In this document: piece after piece, positions 16,896-25,186 of the stretch
Layout: each line of letters opens with the position of its first letter
How positions within the stretch are numbered: the first letter of the stretch is position 1
Assembly: GCF_000878195.1 (NCBI RefSeq)
Contig: NZ_JXST01000026.1
Coordinates: 27,665-91,664 of the forward strand
Origin: Mycolicibacterium llatzerense
GTDB lineage: Bacteria; Actinomycetota; Actinomycetes; Mycobacteriales; Mycobacteriaceae
Direction of reading: 5' to 3'
Length of the DNA stretch: 64,000 nt
The notes under the pieces: generated by a model
Told to the model about the DNA's origin: nothing
The model's database searches: none
Seen by the model: only the letters and a program-made list of their open reading frames with translations
Program-made: the position numbers and the translations under genes

Positions 16896-17804
16896 GTGAC
16901 CGATCTGAAGAGCCTGGGCTATGTGAAGGTCCAGACCGCCGATATCGAGCGCTGGCGCCAATTCGCTTTCGAGGTACTGGGTTTCGCGACCGGTAGCGGT
17001 CCCGACCCCGACGCGCTGTACCTGCGGATGGACGAGCGCACCGCGCGCATCATCGTGGTGCCGGGCGATGCCGACCGCATCGTCACCGTGGGCTGGGAGG
17101 TCCGCGACGGCGCCGCGCTGCGCCGGGTGCAGGCCACCCTGGACGGCGCCGGCGTGCCGTGGAAGCAGCTGTCCCTGGAAGAGGCCGACGCCCGCCGCGT
17201 CGATGAGGTCATCGCCTTCGTCGACCCGGCCGGCAACGACGTCGAGGTGTTCCACGGTGCGGTGCTGGACCACAGCCCCGTCGTCACGCCGTTCGGTGCC
17301 CGCTTCGTCACCGATGGCCTCGGCCTCGGCCACGTGGTGTTGCCCGCCCAGGACGCCAAGGGACTGTTCGACTTCTACACCGACGTGCTGGGCTTCCTGC
17401 CCCGCGGCGCCTTCCGCGTGCCCGCTCCCCCGGAGTTCGGCCCGCTGCGGGTGCAGTTCCTCGGCATCAACGAGCGGCACCACAGCCTGGCGATCTGCCC
17501 GGCCGCGACGCTGCGCGACCCGAAGCTGATCCACCTCATGGTCGAGGTGGACACCCTCGATGCCGTCGGGCAGGCGCTCGACCGCGTGAACCGGGACGGC
17601 TTCCAGTTGTCCTCCACGCTGGGCCGCCACACCAACGACAAGATGGTCTCGTTCTACGTCCGTTCGCCCGGCGACTGGGACATCGAGTTCGGCACCGAGG
17701 GCATGACGGTCGACGAACGGCATTACACCGCAGAGGAAATCACCGCCGACAGCTACTGGGGCCATGAGTGGATGGGCGTTCCGCCGCGGGCCATGCTGCC
17801 ATGA
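16896..17804 (+). CDS. hsaC: HsaC-type extradiol ring-cleavage dioxygenase
   Basis: A 302-residue type I extradiol dioxygenase made of two VOC domains. It opens a catechol ring next to the hydroxyls using Fe(II). The iron ligands are H146 (GLGHVVLP), H213 (LIHLMVEVD) and E264 (WDIEFGT). Supporting residues H196, H245 and Y254 are also present, so it should be active. HsaC cleaves the seco-steroid catechol 3,4-DHSA. It starts at GTG 16896, one base after the hsaA stop, and its TGA overlaps the next gene's ATG by 4 bp. Confidence 0.93.
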   Translation: MTDLKSLGYVKVQTADIERWRQFAFEVLGFATGSGPDPDALYLRMDERTARIIVVPGDADRIVTVGWEVRDGAALRRVQATLDGAGVPWKQLSLEEADARRVDEVIAFVDPAGNDVEVFHGAVLDHSPVVTPFGARFVTDGLGLGHVVLPAQDAKGLFDFYTDVLGFLPRGAFRVPAPPEFGPLRVQFLGINERHHSLAICPAATLRDPKLIHLMVEVDTLDAVGQALDRVNRDGFQLSSTLGRHTNDKMVSFYVRSPGDWDIEFGTEGMTVDERHYTAEEITADSYWGHEWMGVPPRAMLP

Positions 17805-19264
17805 GCACTGACCTGTTTCCGGTCCCGGCGTCGTCCATCACCGCATGGGACGACGAAGCTGACGTCGTCGTCGTCGGCTACGGCATCGCCGGCGCGGCCG
17901 CCGCGGTGGAAGCTTCTGCCGGCGGCGCCGACGTACTGGTCGTCGAGCGCACCGGCGGCTGGGGCGGCGCCGCCGCCATGGCCGGTGGGTTCATCTATCT
18001 CGGCGGCGGCACGGCGCTCCAAAAGGCTTGTGGCTTTGAGGATTCCGTCGAGAACATGGCGACCTTCCTGAAGGTGGCCATGGGCCCGGGCGCGGATGCC
18101 GAACGGATCGATGACTACTGCGCCGGCAGTGTGGCCCACTATGACTGGCTGGTGAGCTGTGGCGTGCCGTTCAAGCCGGTGTTCTGGGGTGAACCGGGCT
18201 GGGAGCCGCCAGGCGACGAGGGCCTGATGTTCACGGGTGGCGAAAATGCCTTCCCGTACAACACCATTGCCGCCCCGGCGCCGCGCGGCCACGTGCCGCA
18301 GATGGTCGGCAAGGTGACGGGCGAACGCAGCGGCGGCTACATGCTGATGAAGCCGCTGGTGGACACCGCGACCGCGCAGGGCGTCCGGTCGGTGTACGAC
18401 ACCGAGGTGCAGTCGCTGATCACCGAGGCCGACGGCCGGGTGGTCGGCATCGTTGCGCGCCGGTACAGCGACACCGTGGCCATCAAAGCCCGCCGCGGCG
18501 TGGTGCTGGCCTCGGGCAGCTTCGCCTACAGCGACGAGATGGTCGCGCAGTACGCACCCCGCATCGCGGGCCGTCCCGCGGCGAGCATCGAGCAGCACGA
18601 CGGCCGGGCCATCCGGATGGCCCAGGTTCTCGGCGCGGACCTGGCGCACATGGATGCCACCGAGGTGGCGTTCTTCTGCGATCCGCAGCAGTTGGTGCGC
18701 GGCATCCTGGTCAACGGTTTCGGCCAGCGCTACATCGCCGAGGACACCTATCCCGGGCGCATCGGCCAGCAGACGCTGTATTACCAGGACAACGCCGCCT
18801 ATCTGATCATCGACGGCGATGCCCAGGAGGAGGCGATGGCCGCGACGTCTGCGACACCGTTCCTGCGCCGCCCGGCCACCTGGGTCTGCGAGACGGTGTC
18901 CGAGCTCGAAGCCGAGATGGGGCTGCCGGACGGCGTCCTGCAGCACACAGTGGCCTACTACAACGAGCACGCCGCGTGCGGCGAGGATCCGCTGCTGCAC
19001 AAGAAGCCGCAGTGGCTGCGTCCCATCGGGTCACCGATCGGTGCGATCGACCTGCGTAACAGCACCGGCGGGTTCACCCTCGGCGGCCTGTTGACCACGC
19101 TGGACGGCCGGGTGCTGCATGTCAGCGGCGAGCCGATTCCCGGTCTCTTCGCCGCCGGGCGCAGCGCGGCGGGCCTGTCTGCCTGGGGTTATGCCAGTGG
19201 CGTATCCCTGGGCGACGGCAGCTTCTACGGGCGCCGTGCCGGGAGGTCCGCGGCGCAGAGCTGA
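17801..19264 (+). CDS. FAD-dependent dehydrogenase, KstD/fumarate reductase family
   Basis: A 487-residue flavoprotein. The FAD-binding fold starts at DVVVVGYGIAGAAAAVEA, about residue 26, with GGWGGAAAMAGGFIYLGGGT after it. The C-terminal FAD segment is GLFAAGRSAAGLSAWGYASG. The family includes 3-ketosteroid delta-1-dehydrogenases, delta-4-dehydrogenases and fumarate reductases. The KstD-specific block seen in the gene at 30127 (FYAVKMTLSDLGTCGG) is absent, so delta-1 activity is not assured. ATG 17801 overlaps the dioxygenase stop (ATGA), so it belongs to the hsaA-hsaC unit. Confidence 0.85.
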   Translation: MSTDLFPVPASSITAWDDEADVVVVGYGIAGAAAAVEASAGGADVLVVERTGGWGGAAAMAGGFIYLGGGTALQKACGFEDSVENMATFLKVAMGPGADAERIDDYCAGSVAHYDWLVSCGVPFKPVFWGEPGWEPPGDEGLMFTGGENAFPYNTIAAPAPRGHVPQMVGKVTGERSGGYMLMKPLVDTATAQGVRSVYDTEVQSLITEADGRVVGIVARRYSDTVAIKARRGVVLASGSFAYSDEMVAQYAPRIAGRPAASIEQHDGRAIRMAQVLGADLAHMDATEVAFFCDPQQLVRGILVNGFGQRYIAEDTYPGRIGQQTLYYQDNAAYLIIDGDAQEEAMAATSATPFLRRPATWVCETVSELEAEMGLPDGVLQHTVAYYNEHAACGEDPLLHKKPQWLRPIGSPIGAIDLRNSTGGFTLGGLLTTLDGRVLHVSGEPIPGLFAAGRSAAGLSAWGYASGVSLGDGSFYGRRAGRSAAQS

Positions 19265-19517
19265 AACCGCAGGTCCGGCGTGTCGTCACTGCGCGTGTCG
19301 GCACCGCGGTAACCACGGGATCGTGTCCCAAATTTGGGCCATGAGCTGCAAAATCTATACGCGAGGTGCCCCCTGCCGGCCGGCTTGGGGCACTTCGTCG
19401 TGCATATATTCTGCCGCGCTCCTGCGAAATGTGTGACAAGCCCCACGGGCGTGTGATACAAACAGTCATATTCCTAATAGGAATATATACACGAAGCAAC
19501 GGAGCTCGGAGGCCGAC
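19265..19517. promoter_or_regulatory. Upstream region of the IclR gene with three palindromes
   Basis: The stretch contains CCCAAATTTGGG (19327-19338), a GC-rich hairpin with arms GTGCCCC (19366-19372) and GGGGCAC (19387-19393), and ATATTCCTAATAGGAATAT (19468-19486). The hairpin may terminate the hsaA operon. The last palindrome sits 32 bp before the IclR start and is the best operator candidate for that regulator. Confidence 0.6.
19468..19486. promoter_or_regulatory. Probable IclR operator
   Basis: A 19-bp perfect palindrome: the arms ATATTCCT and AGGAATAT flank a 3-bp AAT centre. It is located immediately upstream of an IclR family gene. IclR proteins often repress themselves through TTCC/GGAA-type palindromes. 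Binding is inferred from position and symmetry. Confidence 0.6.
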
Positions 19518-20318
19518 ATGACAGCAGCAGTCGAATCCACCACCCCCAGCGCGGTCATCGACCGGGTATCGCTGGTCCTCGACGCGTTCGACGGCCCGGG
19601 CCGCCTGACCCTGGCGCAGATCGTGCGTCGCACGGGTCTGCCCCGTTCCTCCGCCCATCGGATGCTGGAGCGCCTGGTCCAGCTGCGCTGGCTGCGCCGC
19701 AACGGCCGCGACTACGAACTGGGGATGCGTCTGGTGGAGCTCGGCTCGCTGGCCGTGCACCAGGATCGCCTGCACCGGGCCGCCGGCCCGCTGCTGCACG
19801 AACTGCACCGCGCCACCGGCTTGGTCGTCCACCTCGCCGTGCTCGACGGCGGTGACGTCGTCTACCTGGAGAAGGTCGGCAACCGCATGATGACCGTGCT
19901 GCCGTCGCGGGTGGGTGGCCGCCAGCCGGCGCACTGTACCGCCATCGGCAAGGCCATCCTGGCCTACAACCAGGACGCCGAGGTCGACCTCATGAGCCGC
20001 AAGACCAAGTACTCCATCGCCAACCGCGCCCAGCTCGCCACCGAACTGTCCAAGGTCCGTGCCCACGGGGTCGCCTTCGAGCGCGAAGAGTCGGTGCCCG
20101 GATTCGGTTGTGTCGCTGCGCCGATCGGCCGCCAGGGTGAGGCCGTCGCCGCCGTCTCCGTGTGTGGTCCAATGAACCGCATGGCCTTCGAACAGCTGAC
20201 CGCGCCCGTGCGCATGACCGCCATGGGCATCTGGCGCAACGCCGAGGATTCCCGCGTGGCACCGACGCTGCAGCCGATGCGCCCGCTGCGCATGGGTCCG
20301 GCGCTCCAGTACGCGTGA
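19518..20318 (+). CDS. IclR family transcriptional regulator
   Basis: A 266-residue regulator. The N-terminal winged helix (SAVIDRVSLVLDAFDGPGRLTLAQIVRRTGLPRSSAHRMLERLVQLRWL) is followed by the IclR effector domain (LHRATGLVVHLAVLDGGDVVYLEKVG, PAHCTAIGKAILAYN, FEREESVPGFGCVAAPI). IclR proteins often control aromatic or acyl catabolism and sense a pathway compound. It is followed 31 bp later by an esterase gene and then an SDR, so these three may form one transcript. The palindrome at 19468-19486 suggests autoregulation, and the upstream hsaA unit is a plausible further target. Confidence 0.93.
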   Translation: MTAAVESTTPSAVIDRVSLVLDAFDGPGRLTLAQIVRRTGLPRSSAHRMLERLVQLRWLRRNGRDYELGMRLVELGSLAVHQDRLHRAAGPLLHELHRATGLVVHLAVLDGGDVVYLEKVGNRMMTVLPSRVGGRQPAHCTAIGKAILAYNQDAEVDLMSRKTKYSIANRAQLATELSKVRAHGVAFEREESVPGFGCVAAPIGRQGEAVAAVSVCGPMNRMAFEQLTAPVRMTAMGIWRNAEDSRVAPTLQPMRPLRMGPALQYA

Positions 20319-20349
20319 GTCACCAGCGAGTAGCGCGAGCGGATCGCGC

Positions 20350-21267
20350 ATGAGCCTGGATCCGCAGATCGCCGGCCTGCTCGAGGCGCTCAACGGCGGC
20401 TTCCCCGACCTGCCCAACATGACCGGCGCGCAGGCGCGCGCCGCCATCCGCGGACGGTATGTCCCACCGGCTGAACCAGAACCGGTCGGCTCGGTCACCG
20501 ATACCGAGGTCGACGGCATCCGAGTCAGGATCTACCGGCCCACCATCGATGAGCCAGGCGGGCCGCTGCCGATCTTCGTGTTCGCCCACGGCGGCGGATT
20601 CGTGTTCTGCGATCTGGACTCGCACGACGGACTGTGCCGCAGCTTCGCGAATTCGATTCCTGCCGTGGTGGTTTCGGTCGACTACCGGCTGGCGCCCGAA
20701 CATCAGTGGCCGGCTGCCGCAGAAGACGTCTACACCGTCACTCAGTGGGCCGCCGCCCATGCCGCCGAACTCGGCGGCGATCCGGCGAAGCTCGTGGTCG
20801 GTGGCGACAGCGCCGGAGGCAACCTCTCCGCGGTCACCGCGTTGATGACCCGTGACCGCGGCGGTGCGCCGCTGGCCGCGCAGGTACTGCTCTACCCGGT
20901 GCTGACCGCCGACTTCACCTACGGCTCGTACCACGAGTTCCGCACCGGCTACTACAACACCACCGCCGCCATGCAGTGGTACTGGGACCAGTACGTCCCC
21001 AACACCACCGACCGCGAAAACCCTTACGCGGCACCGCTGTCCGCCTCCGTCGCCGGAGTGGCGCCGGCCGTGCTCGTGGTCACGGGCTACGACCCGATGC
21101 GGGACGAGGCCCTGGCCTACGCCGAGGCGTTGCGCGACGCGGGCGTGCCGGTCACCGAGTTGTATTACGGTGCCATTCACGGCTTCCTGACCATGCCCGT
21201 GCTCGACATCGCACACCGTGCCCGTCGTGACGTGGCCGACGCAGTGACCAAGTTGCTCGCCAACTAG
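20350..21267 (+). CDS. HSL-family esterase/lipase (alpha/beta hydrolase)
   Basis: A 305-residue hormone-sensitive-lipase-type esterase that hydrolyses esters of short or medium acids. It has the oxyanion motif HGGGF (80-84), nucleophile S154 in GDSAGG, and D248 (GYDPMRDE) and H277 (AIHGF) completing the triad. There is no signal peptide, so it is cytosolic. It lies between the IclR gene and an SDR. A Baeyer-Villiger enzyme nearby would produce an ester, so this esterase may take the next step (inference). Confidence 0.93.
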   Translation: MSLDPQIAGLLEALNGGFPDLPNMTGAQARAAIRGRYVPPAEPEPVGSVTDTEVDGIRVRIYRPTIDEPGGPLPIFVFAHGGGFVFCDLDSHDGLCRSFANSIPAVVVSVDYRLAPEHQWPAAAEDVYTVTQWAAAHAAELGGDPAKLVVGGDSAGGNLSAVTALMTRDRGGAPLAAQVLLYPVLTADFTYGSYHEFRTGYYNTTAAMQWYWDQYVPNTTDRENPYAAPLSASVAGVAPAVLVVTGYDPMRDEALAYAEALRDAGVPVTELYYGAIHGFLTMPVLDIAHRARRDVADAVTKLLAN

Positions 21268-21299
21268 ACGGCGATTCCCCACCTACCGAGGAGTTCATC

Positions 21300-22154
21300 A
21301 TCGGCACCTACGCTGTGACCGGTTCGGCATCCGGCATGGGATACCAAGCAGCGGGACAGCTACGCGCTCAGGGTCATACGGTCATCGGGGTCGACCTCAA
21401 GGACGCCGATGTCATCGCCGACCTGTCCACCGCGGACGGCCGGCGTACCGCCGCCACCCGCGTGCTGGAACTGTCTGAGGGCAAGCTCGACGGCGCCGTG
21501 CTGGCCGCCGGGATCGGCCCCGGTGACGGCAAGGACCGTGCCCGCCTGATCGCCCAGATCAACTACCTCGGCACCGTCGACCTGCTGACCGCCTGGCGCC
21601 CGGCGCTCGCGGCCGCCGGCAACGCGAAAGTCGTTGCGCTGGGCAGCAACTCCAGCACGACGGTGCCCGCAGTCCCCCGCCGCGCGATCCGCGCACTGCT
21701 GGCCGGCGACGCCGACCGCGCGGCCCGGGCCGTGCGCTTCTTCGGCGGCGGCGCCTCCGCGCTCATGTACGCCGCCTCCAAGATCGCCGTGGCCCGCTGG
21801 GTCCGGCAGACCGCGGTGACGGCCGACTGGGCCGGCCGCGGCATCCGGCTCAACGTGCTGGCGCCCGGGGCCATCATGACGCCGCTGCTGCAGGCTCAGC
21901 TCGATTCGCCGCGCGAAGGCAAGGCCGTGCGCGCCTTCCCCATCCCGACCGGCAACTTCGGCGATCCCGTGCACCTCGCCAACTGGATCACCTTCATGCT
22001 GTCGGACGCGGCCGACTTCCTGTGCGGCAGCGTCATTTTCGTCGACGGCGGCACCGACGCCTACTTCCGGCCCGACAGCTGGCCCAAGGGCGTCGCCGTG
22101 CGCGGCATCCCGCAGTACGTGTGGCGGCACCGCCGCTTCGCCAAGACCCGCTAG
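21300..22154 (+). CDS. Short-chain dehydrogenase, hydroxysteroid dehydrogenase-like; possible ATC start
   Basis: An SDR of about 284 residues. The first strand and nucleotide loop read GTYAVTGSASGMGYQAAGQL, and the catalytic pair is in MYAASKIAVARW. The C-terminus (FLCGSVIFVDGGTDAYFRPD) and general layout resemble bacterial 3-alpha-hydroxysteroid dehydrogenase-like SDRs. The nearest standard start, GTG 21315, would remove the first strand (GTYA) of the Rossmann fold. No ATG, GTG or TTG lies between it and the previous gene in this frame. A good ribosome-binding site (GAGGAG, ending about 21293) is correctly spaced for ATC 21300. It probably follows the esterase in an operon. Confidence 0.8.
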   Translation: MGTYAVTGSASGMGYQAAGQLRAQGHTVIGVDLKDADVIADLSTADGRRTAATRVLELSEGKLDGAVLAAGIGPGDGKDRARLIAQINYLGTVDLLTAWRPALAAAGNAKVVALGSNSSTTVPAVPRRAIRALLAGDADRAARAVRFFGGGASALMYAASKIAVARWVRQTAVTADWAGRGIRLNVLAPGAIMTPLLQAQLDSPREGKAVRAFPIPTGNFGDPVHLANWITFMLSDAADFLCGSVIFVDGGTDAYFRPDSWPKGVAVRGIPQYVWRHRRFAKTR

Positions 22155-23080
22155 GCGAGCTCGGCGCGGATTGCCTTGGGGCTCATCCCATACCGGCGCT
22201 TGATCGCGGTACTGAGCGCGAAGGCCGTGCTGTAGCCGACCCGGCGCGCCACGGTCTCGATGGTGGCGTCGGATCCGCGGAGCAGGTCCGTGGCCAGCGC
22301 CAGACGAATCTCGGTCAGCAGTGCCATCGGCGGTTCGCCGACGAGTTGGGTGAACCGCCGGGCCAGCGCCGCCCGTGACAGCCCGACCTCGGCAGCCAGC
22401 GAGCCTACCGTCCACGGGTGTGCCGGGTTGTTCTCGATGAGCCGAAGCGCCGTGCCCACCTGCGGATCTCGATAGGCGCGATACCAGGCCGGGGCGTCCT
22501 CGCGGGCCAACCAGCTGCGCAGCGCAGCGATGGTCAGCAGATCCAGCATCCGGTCGAGCACGGCGCCCTGCGCCGGTTCGTCGCACGACATCTCGTCGAG
22601 CAACAGGTCCACCAGCATGCCGTTGACCTCGCCCCGCCGCACCACCACCAGCGGTGGCAGCGCGCTCAGCAGGCGGCGGCACACGGCGCCCACCTCTTCG
22701 TAGGCGCCGGTGATCAGCAGCGTGTCGGCGTCCGGGCGGGTACCCCAGCTCCGGACTCCGAGACTCAGTGCCTCACACAGTGGTTCACCGTCCACGGTGG
22801 TGGTGACCTGGCCCGGGTGCACGACGACCTGAGGCGCGGTGGCGGCGTCATCGGCAACGGTGTAACCGTCGGGCCCACGGAATATCGCGATGTCGCCGGC
22901 CTCGAGGTCCCGGCCCGCCGCGCCGTCTGGCAACACGGTCGCCGATCCGCGGGCCACCACCACGATGGTCAGCGGAGCCTGGTCTTCGACCCGCAGCGAC
23001 CACGGCGGGTCGAGCAACGACCGCATCAGAAACGCGCCACGGGCGCGTGGCCCTTCCAGCAGTCCCGCCAGGGCGTCCAC
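22151..23080 (-). CDS. AraC family transcriptional regulator (cupin type)
   Basis: A 309-residue regulator. The N-terminal cupin ligand domain (PPWSLRVEDQAPLTIVVVARGSATVLPDGAAGRDLEAGDIAIFRGP) is followed by two AraC helix-turn-helix motifs (WTVGSLAAEVGLSRAALARRFTQLVGEPP, and IETVARRVGYSTAFALSTAIKRRYGMSP). GTG 23080 is chosen because the family normally begins (M/V)D-LAGLL-GPRARGAF; longer frames have no homology. Its stop overlaps the SDR stop by 4 bp (convergent). An inverted repeat spans its start codon. It probably controls itself and the divergent DUF1772 gene or the SDR. Confidence 0.9.
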   Translation of the reverse strand: MDALAGLLEGPRARGAFLMRSLLDPPWSLRVEDQAPLTIVVVARGSATVLPDGAAGRDLEAGDIAIFRGPDGYTVADDAATAPQVVVHPGQVTTTVDGEPLCEALSLGVRSWGTRPDADTLLITGAYEEVGAVCRRLLSALPPLVVVRRGEVNGMLVDLLLDEMSCDEPAQGAVLDRMLDLLTIAALRSWLAREDAPAWYRAYRDPQVGTALRLIENNPAHPWTVGSLAAEVGLSRAALARRFTQLVGEPPMALLTEIRLALATDLLRGSDATIETVARRVGYSTAFALSTAIKRRYGMSPKAIRAELA

Positions 23081-23108
23081 ATACGCAAGGGTAGACGCTC
23101 GCGTATGT
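23079..23108. promoter_or_regulatory. Inverted repeat over the AraC-type start codon
   Basis: ACATACGC (23079-23086) and GCGTATGT (23101-23108) are perfectly complementary 8-bp arms with a 14-bp spacer. The left arm covers the first bases of the AraC-type gene, so a bound protein would block its initiation. The divergent gene starts at 23162. Confidence 0.55.
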
Positions 23109-23161
23109 AAATGAGCCTTTTGGCGATGGATCGTCCACCACTCCCTGAATACGGTCGGACC

Positions 23162-23674
23162 ATGACCTTCAGCAAGCTGCCCCAATCCCTCGGCGTGACC
23201 GCGCTCATCGTTGCCCTGCTGGCCTCCGGACTCCTGGCCGGTCTCTACTACTCCTACGCGGTGTCCGTGATGCCCGCACTCGGCGCGTTCGACGACCGGA
23301 CCTTCAGCGACGTCATGAACAAGATCAACGTGGTGATCGTCAACCCGCCGTTCATGCTGACCTTCCTGGGGTCGGTCGGATTCACCGCACTGGCCGGGGC
23401 GTTCTGCCTCAAGCCCGATGCCCGCCCGGTACTGATCTGGGTCGGAATCGGCTTGGCGCTCAACATCATCAGCCTCGTCATCACGTCCACGATCAACGTG
23501 CCGCTGAACAACAAGCTCGCCACCGCGGCCACCTCGACCGCGCCCGCCGACCTCGCGACGCTCCGGGCGCAGTTCGAGTCGACCTGGGTGCACTGGAACG
23601 CGATCCGCGGCCTGGCCAACACCGCAGCCGCCGGCGTACTGGCCTGGGCCCTAGTACTGGCGGCGCGCAGCTAG
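23162..23674 (+). CDS. DUF1772 integral membrane protein
   Basis: A 170-residue membrane protein with about four hydrophobic helices (VTALIVALLASGLLAGLYYSY; FMLTFLGSVGFTALAGAFCL; VLIWVGIGLALNIISLVITST; IRGLANTAAAGVLAWALVLA). The motifs YYSYAVSVMPAL, INVPLNN and FESTWVHWNAIR mark DUF1772, a family that includes anthrone-oxygenase-like proteins of polyketide clusters. Its biochemical role is unproven. It is divergent from the AraC-type regulator, the likely controller. ATG 23162 is chosen because the family starts just before the first helix. Confidence 0.85.
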   Translation: MTFSKLPQSLGVTALIVALLASGLLAGLYYSYAVSVMPALGAFDDRTFSDVMNKINVVIVNPPFMLTFLGSVGFTALAGAFCLKPDARPVLIWVGIGLALNIISLVITSTINVPLNNKLATAATSTAPADLATLRAQFESTWVHWNAIRGLANTAAAGVLAWALVLAARS

Positions 23675-23739
23675 GCCCGATTAACGCACGGTGAACACAA
23701 CCGTGGAGCGGTGCGCACAATTGCGGCATCGTCGCGTCG

Positions 23740-25179
23740 GTGGTGAGTTCGGAGATCAAAGCCAGCGACGCGCAGCTGGCAAAAGGGCTGCGGCGCAGGC
23801 ATTTGAACCTGATCGCACTCGGTGGGGTGATCGGCGCCGGGCTGTTCGTCGGTAGCGGCGTCGTGATCGGCAGCGCCGGACCCGCGGCCATCGTGTCGTT
23901 CCTGGTCGCCGGCATCATCACGCTGCTGATCATGCGGATGCTCGCCGAGATGGCTGTGGCGCAACCCGTGGTCGGCTCGTTCTACGTGTACGCCCGGCAG
24001 GCCCTCGGGCGCCGCGGTGGCTTCGTCACCGGCTGGATGTACTGGTACTTCTTCGTCATCGTCGTCGCGGTCGAAGCCGTCGCGGGCGGACGCATCCTGC
24101 ATCTGTGGCTCCCCGCGGTGCCGCTGTGGCTGTTGAGCCTCGGCCTCATGCTCGCCCTCACCGCGAGCAACCTGGTCTCGGCGCGCTCATTCGGGGAATT
24201 CGAGTACTGGTTCTCGTCGGTGAAAGTCATTGCCATCGTGGTGTTCCTGGCCATGGGCGCACTGTGGATCACCGGTCTGTGGCCGCACTCCACCCCCGGT
24301 CTGGCCAACCTGATCGATCACGGCGGCTTCGCGCCGCTCGGCTGGGGCGCGGTGCTGGCCGCCGTGGTCCCCTGCGTCGCCTTCTACACCGGCGCCGAGA
24401 TCGTCACCATCGCCGCCGCCGAATCCGACGAGCCCGAGCGCGCCGTGTCGCGGGCGATGAAGTCGATCGTCTTCCGCATCATCGGGTTCTACGTCGGATC
24501 GATCCTCGTGGTGGTGGCCATCCAGCCGTGGAACACCAAGAGCGTGGGCATCAGCCCCTACGCGTCGGTGCTCACGGTTCTGGGCATCCCCGGCGTCGCG
24601 ACGATCATGAACTTCATCGTGCTGACCGCGGTGCTGTCCTGCCTCAACTCAGCGCTGTACACCACTTCGCGAATGTTGTTCGCGCTCACCACCTCTGGCG
24701 ATGCCCCGCGGTTCTTCACCAAGCTGTCCGCCAGCGGCGTCCCGCGCCGGGCGATACTGCTGGGCACCGCCGTCGGCTACGCGTCGGTCGCGGCGACCTA
24801 CGTATGGGGCGACGTTGTGTTCAACTTCCTGATCCACTCCTACGGCGCAGTCGCGCTGTTCGTCTACCTGATCATCGCCATCTCCCAGGTCGTGCTGCGC
24901 CGCCGCGTCGAGCGCAGCGCACCGGGCAGCTTGAAACTGAAGATGTGGCTGTTCCCGTGGCTGAGCTACGCCACCATCGCACTCATGGCGGCCGTCATCC
25001 TGGCGATGGCGTTCCTACCCGGCACGCGATCACAGTTCCTGATGAGCGGCGTGACCCTGCTGGTCATCCTGAGCTCCTTCGAGGTGGTCCGGCGGCGCCG
25101 CCCAGCTGCGACGGAGCCCGCCGCCCCAGCCTCGGTCACCGACGAAAGCCGGGTGCCCGTCGACGCGCTCGACACCTGA
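23740..25179 (+). CDS. Amino acid permease, APC superfamily (GABA/aromatic type)
   Basis: A 479-residue inner-membrane transporter with 12 predicted helices. The start LAKGLRRRHLNLIALGGVIGAGLFVGSGVVI is the conserved substrate- and cation-binding first helix of the AAT family (GabP, AnsP, CycA). FYTGAEIVTIAAAESDEPERAVSRAMKS is also typical. It imports an amino acid, probably by proton symport; which one cannot be said. GTG 23740 or GTG 23743 is the start. It is convergent with the TetR gene at 25187. Confidence 0.92.
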   Translation: MVSSEIKASDAQLAKGLRRRHLNLIALGGVIGAGLFVGSGVVIGSAGPAAIVSFLVAGIITLLIMRMLAEMAVAQPVVGSFYVYARQALGRRGGFVTGWMYWYFFVIVVAVEAVAGGRILHLWLPAVPLWLLSLGLMLALTASNLVSARSFGEFEYWFSSVKVIAIVVFLAMGALWITGLWPHSTPGLANLIDHGGFAPLGWGAVLAAVVPCVAFYTGAEIVTIAAAESDEPERAVSRAMKSIVFRIIGFYVGSILVVVAIQPWNTKSVGISPYASVLTVLGIPGVATIMNFIVLTAVLSCLNSALYTTSRMLFALTTSGDAPRFFTKLSASGVPRRAILLGTAVGYASVAATYVWGDVVFNFLIHSYGAVALFVYLIIAISQVVLRRRVERSAPGSLKLKMWLFPWLSYATIALMAAVILAMAFLPGTRSQFLMSGVTLLVILSSFEVVRRRRPAATEPAAPASVTDESRVPVDALDT

Positions 25180-25186
25180 ACCGAAG

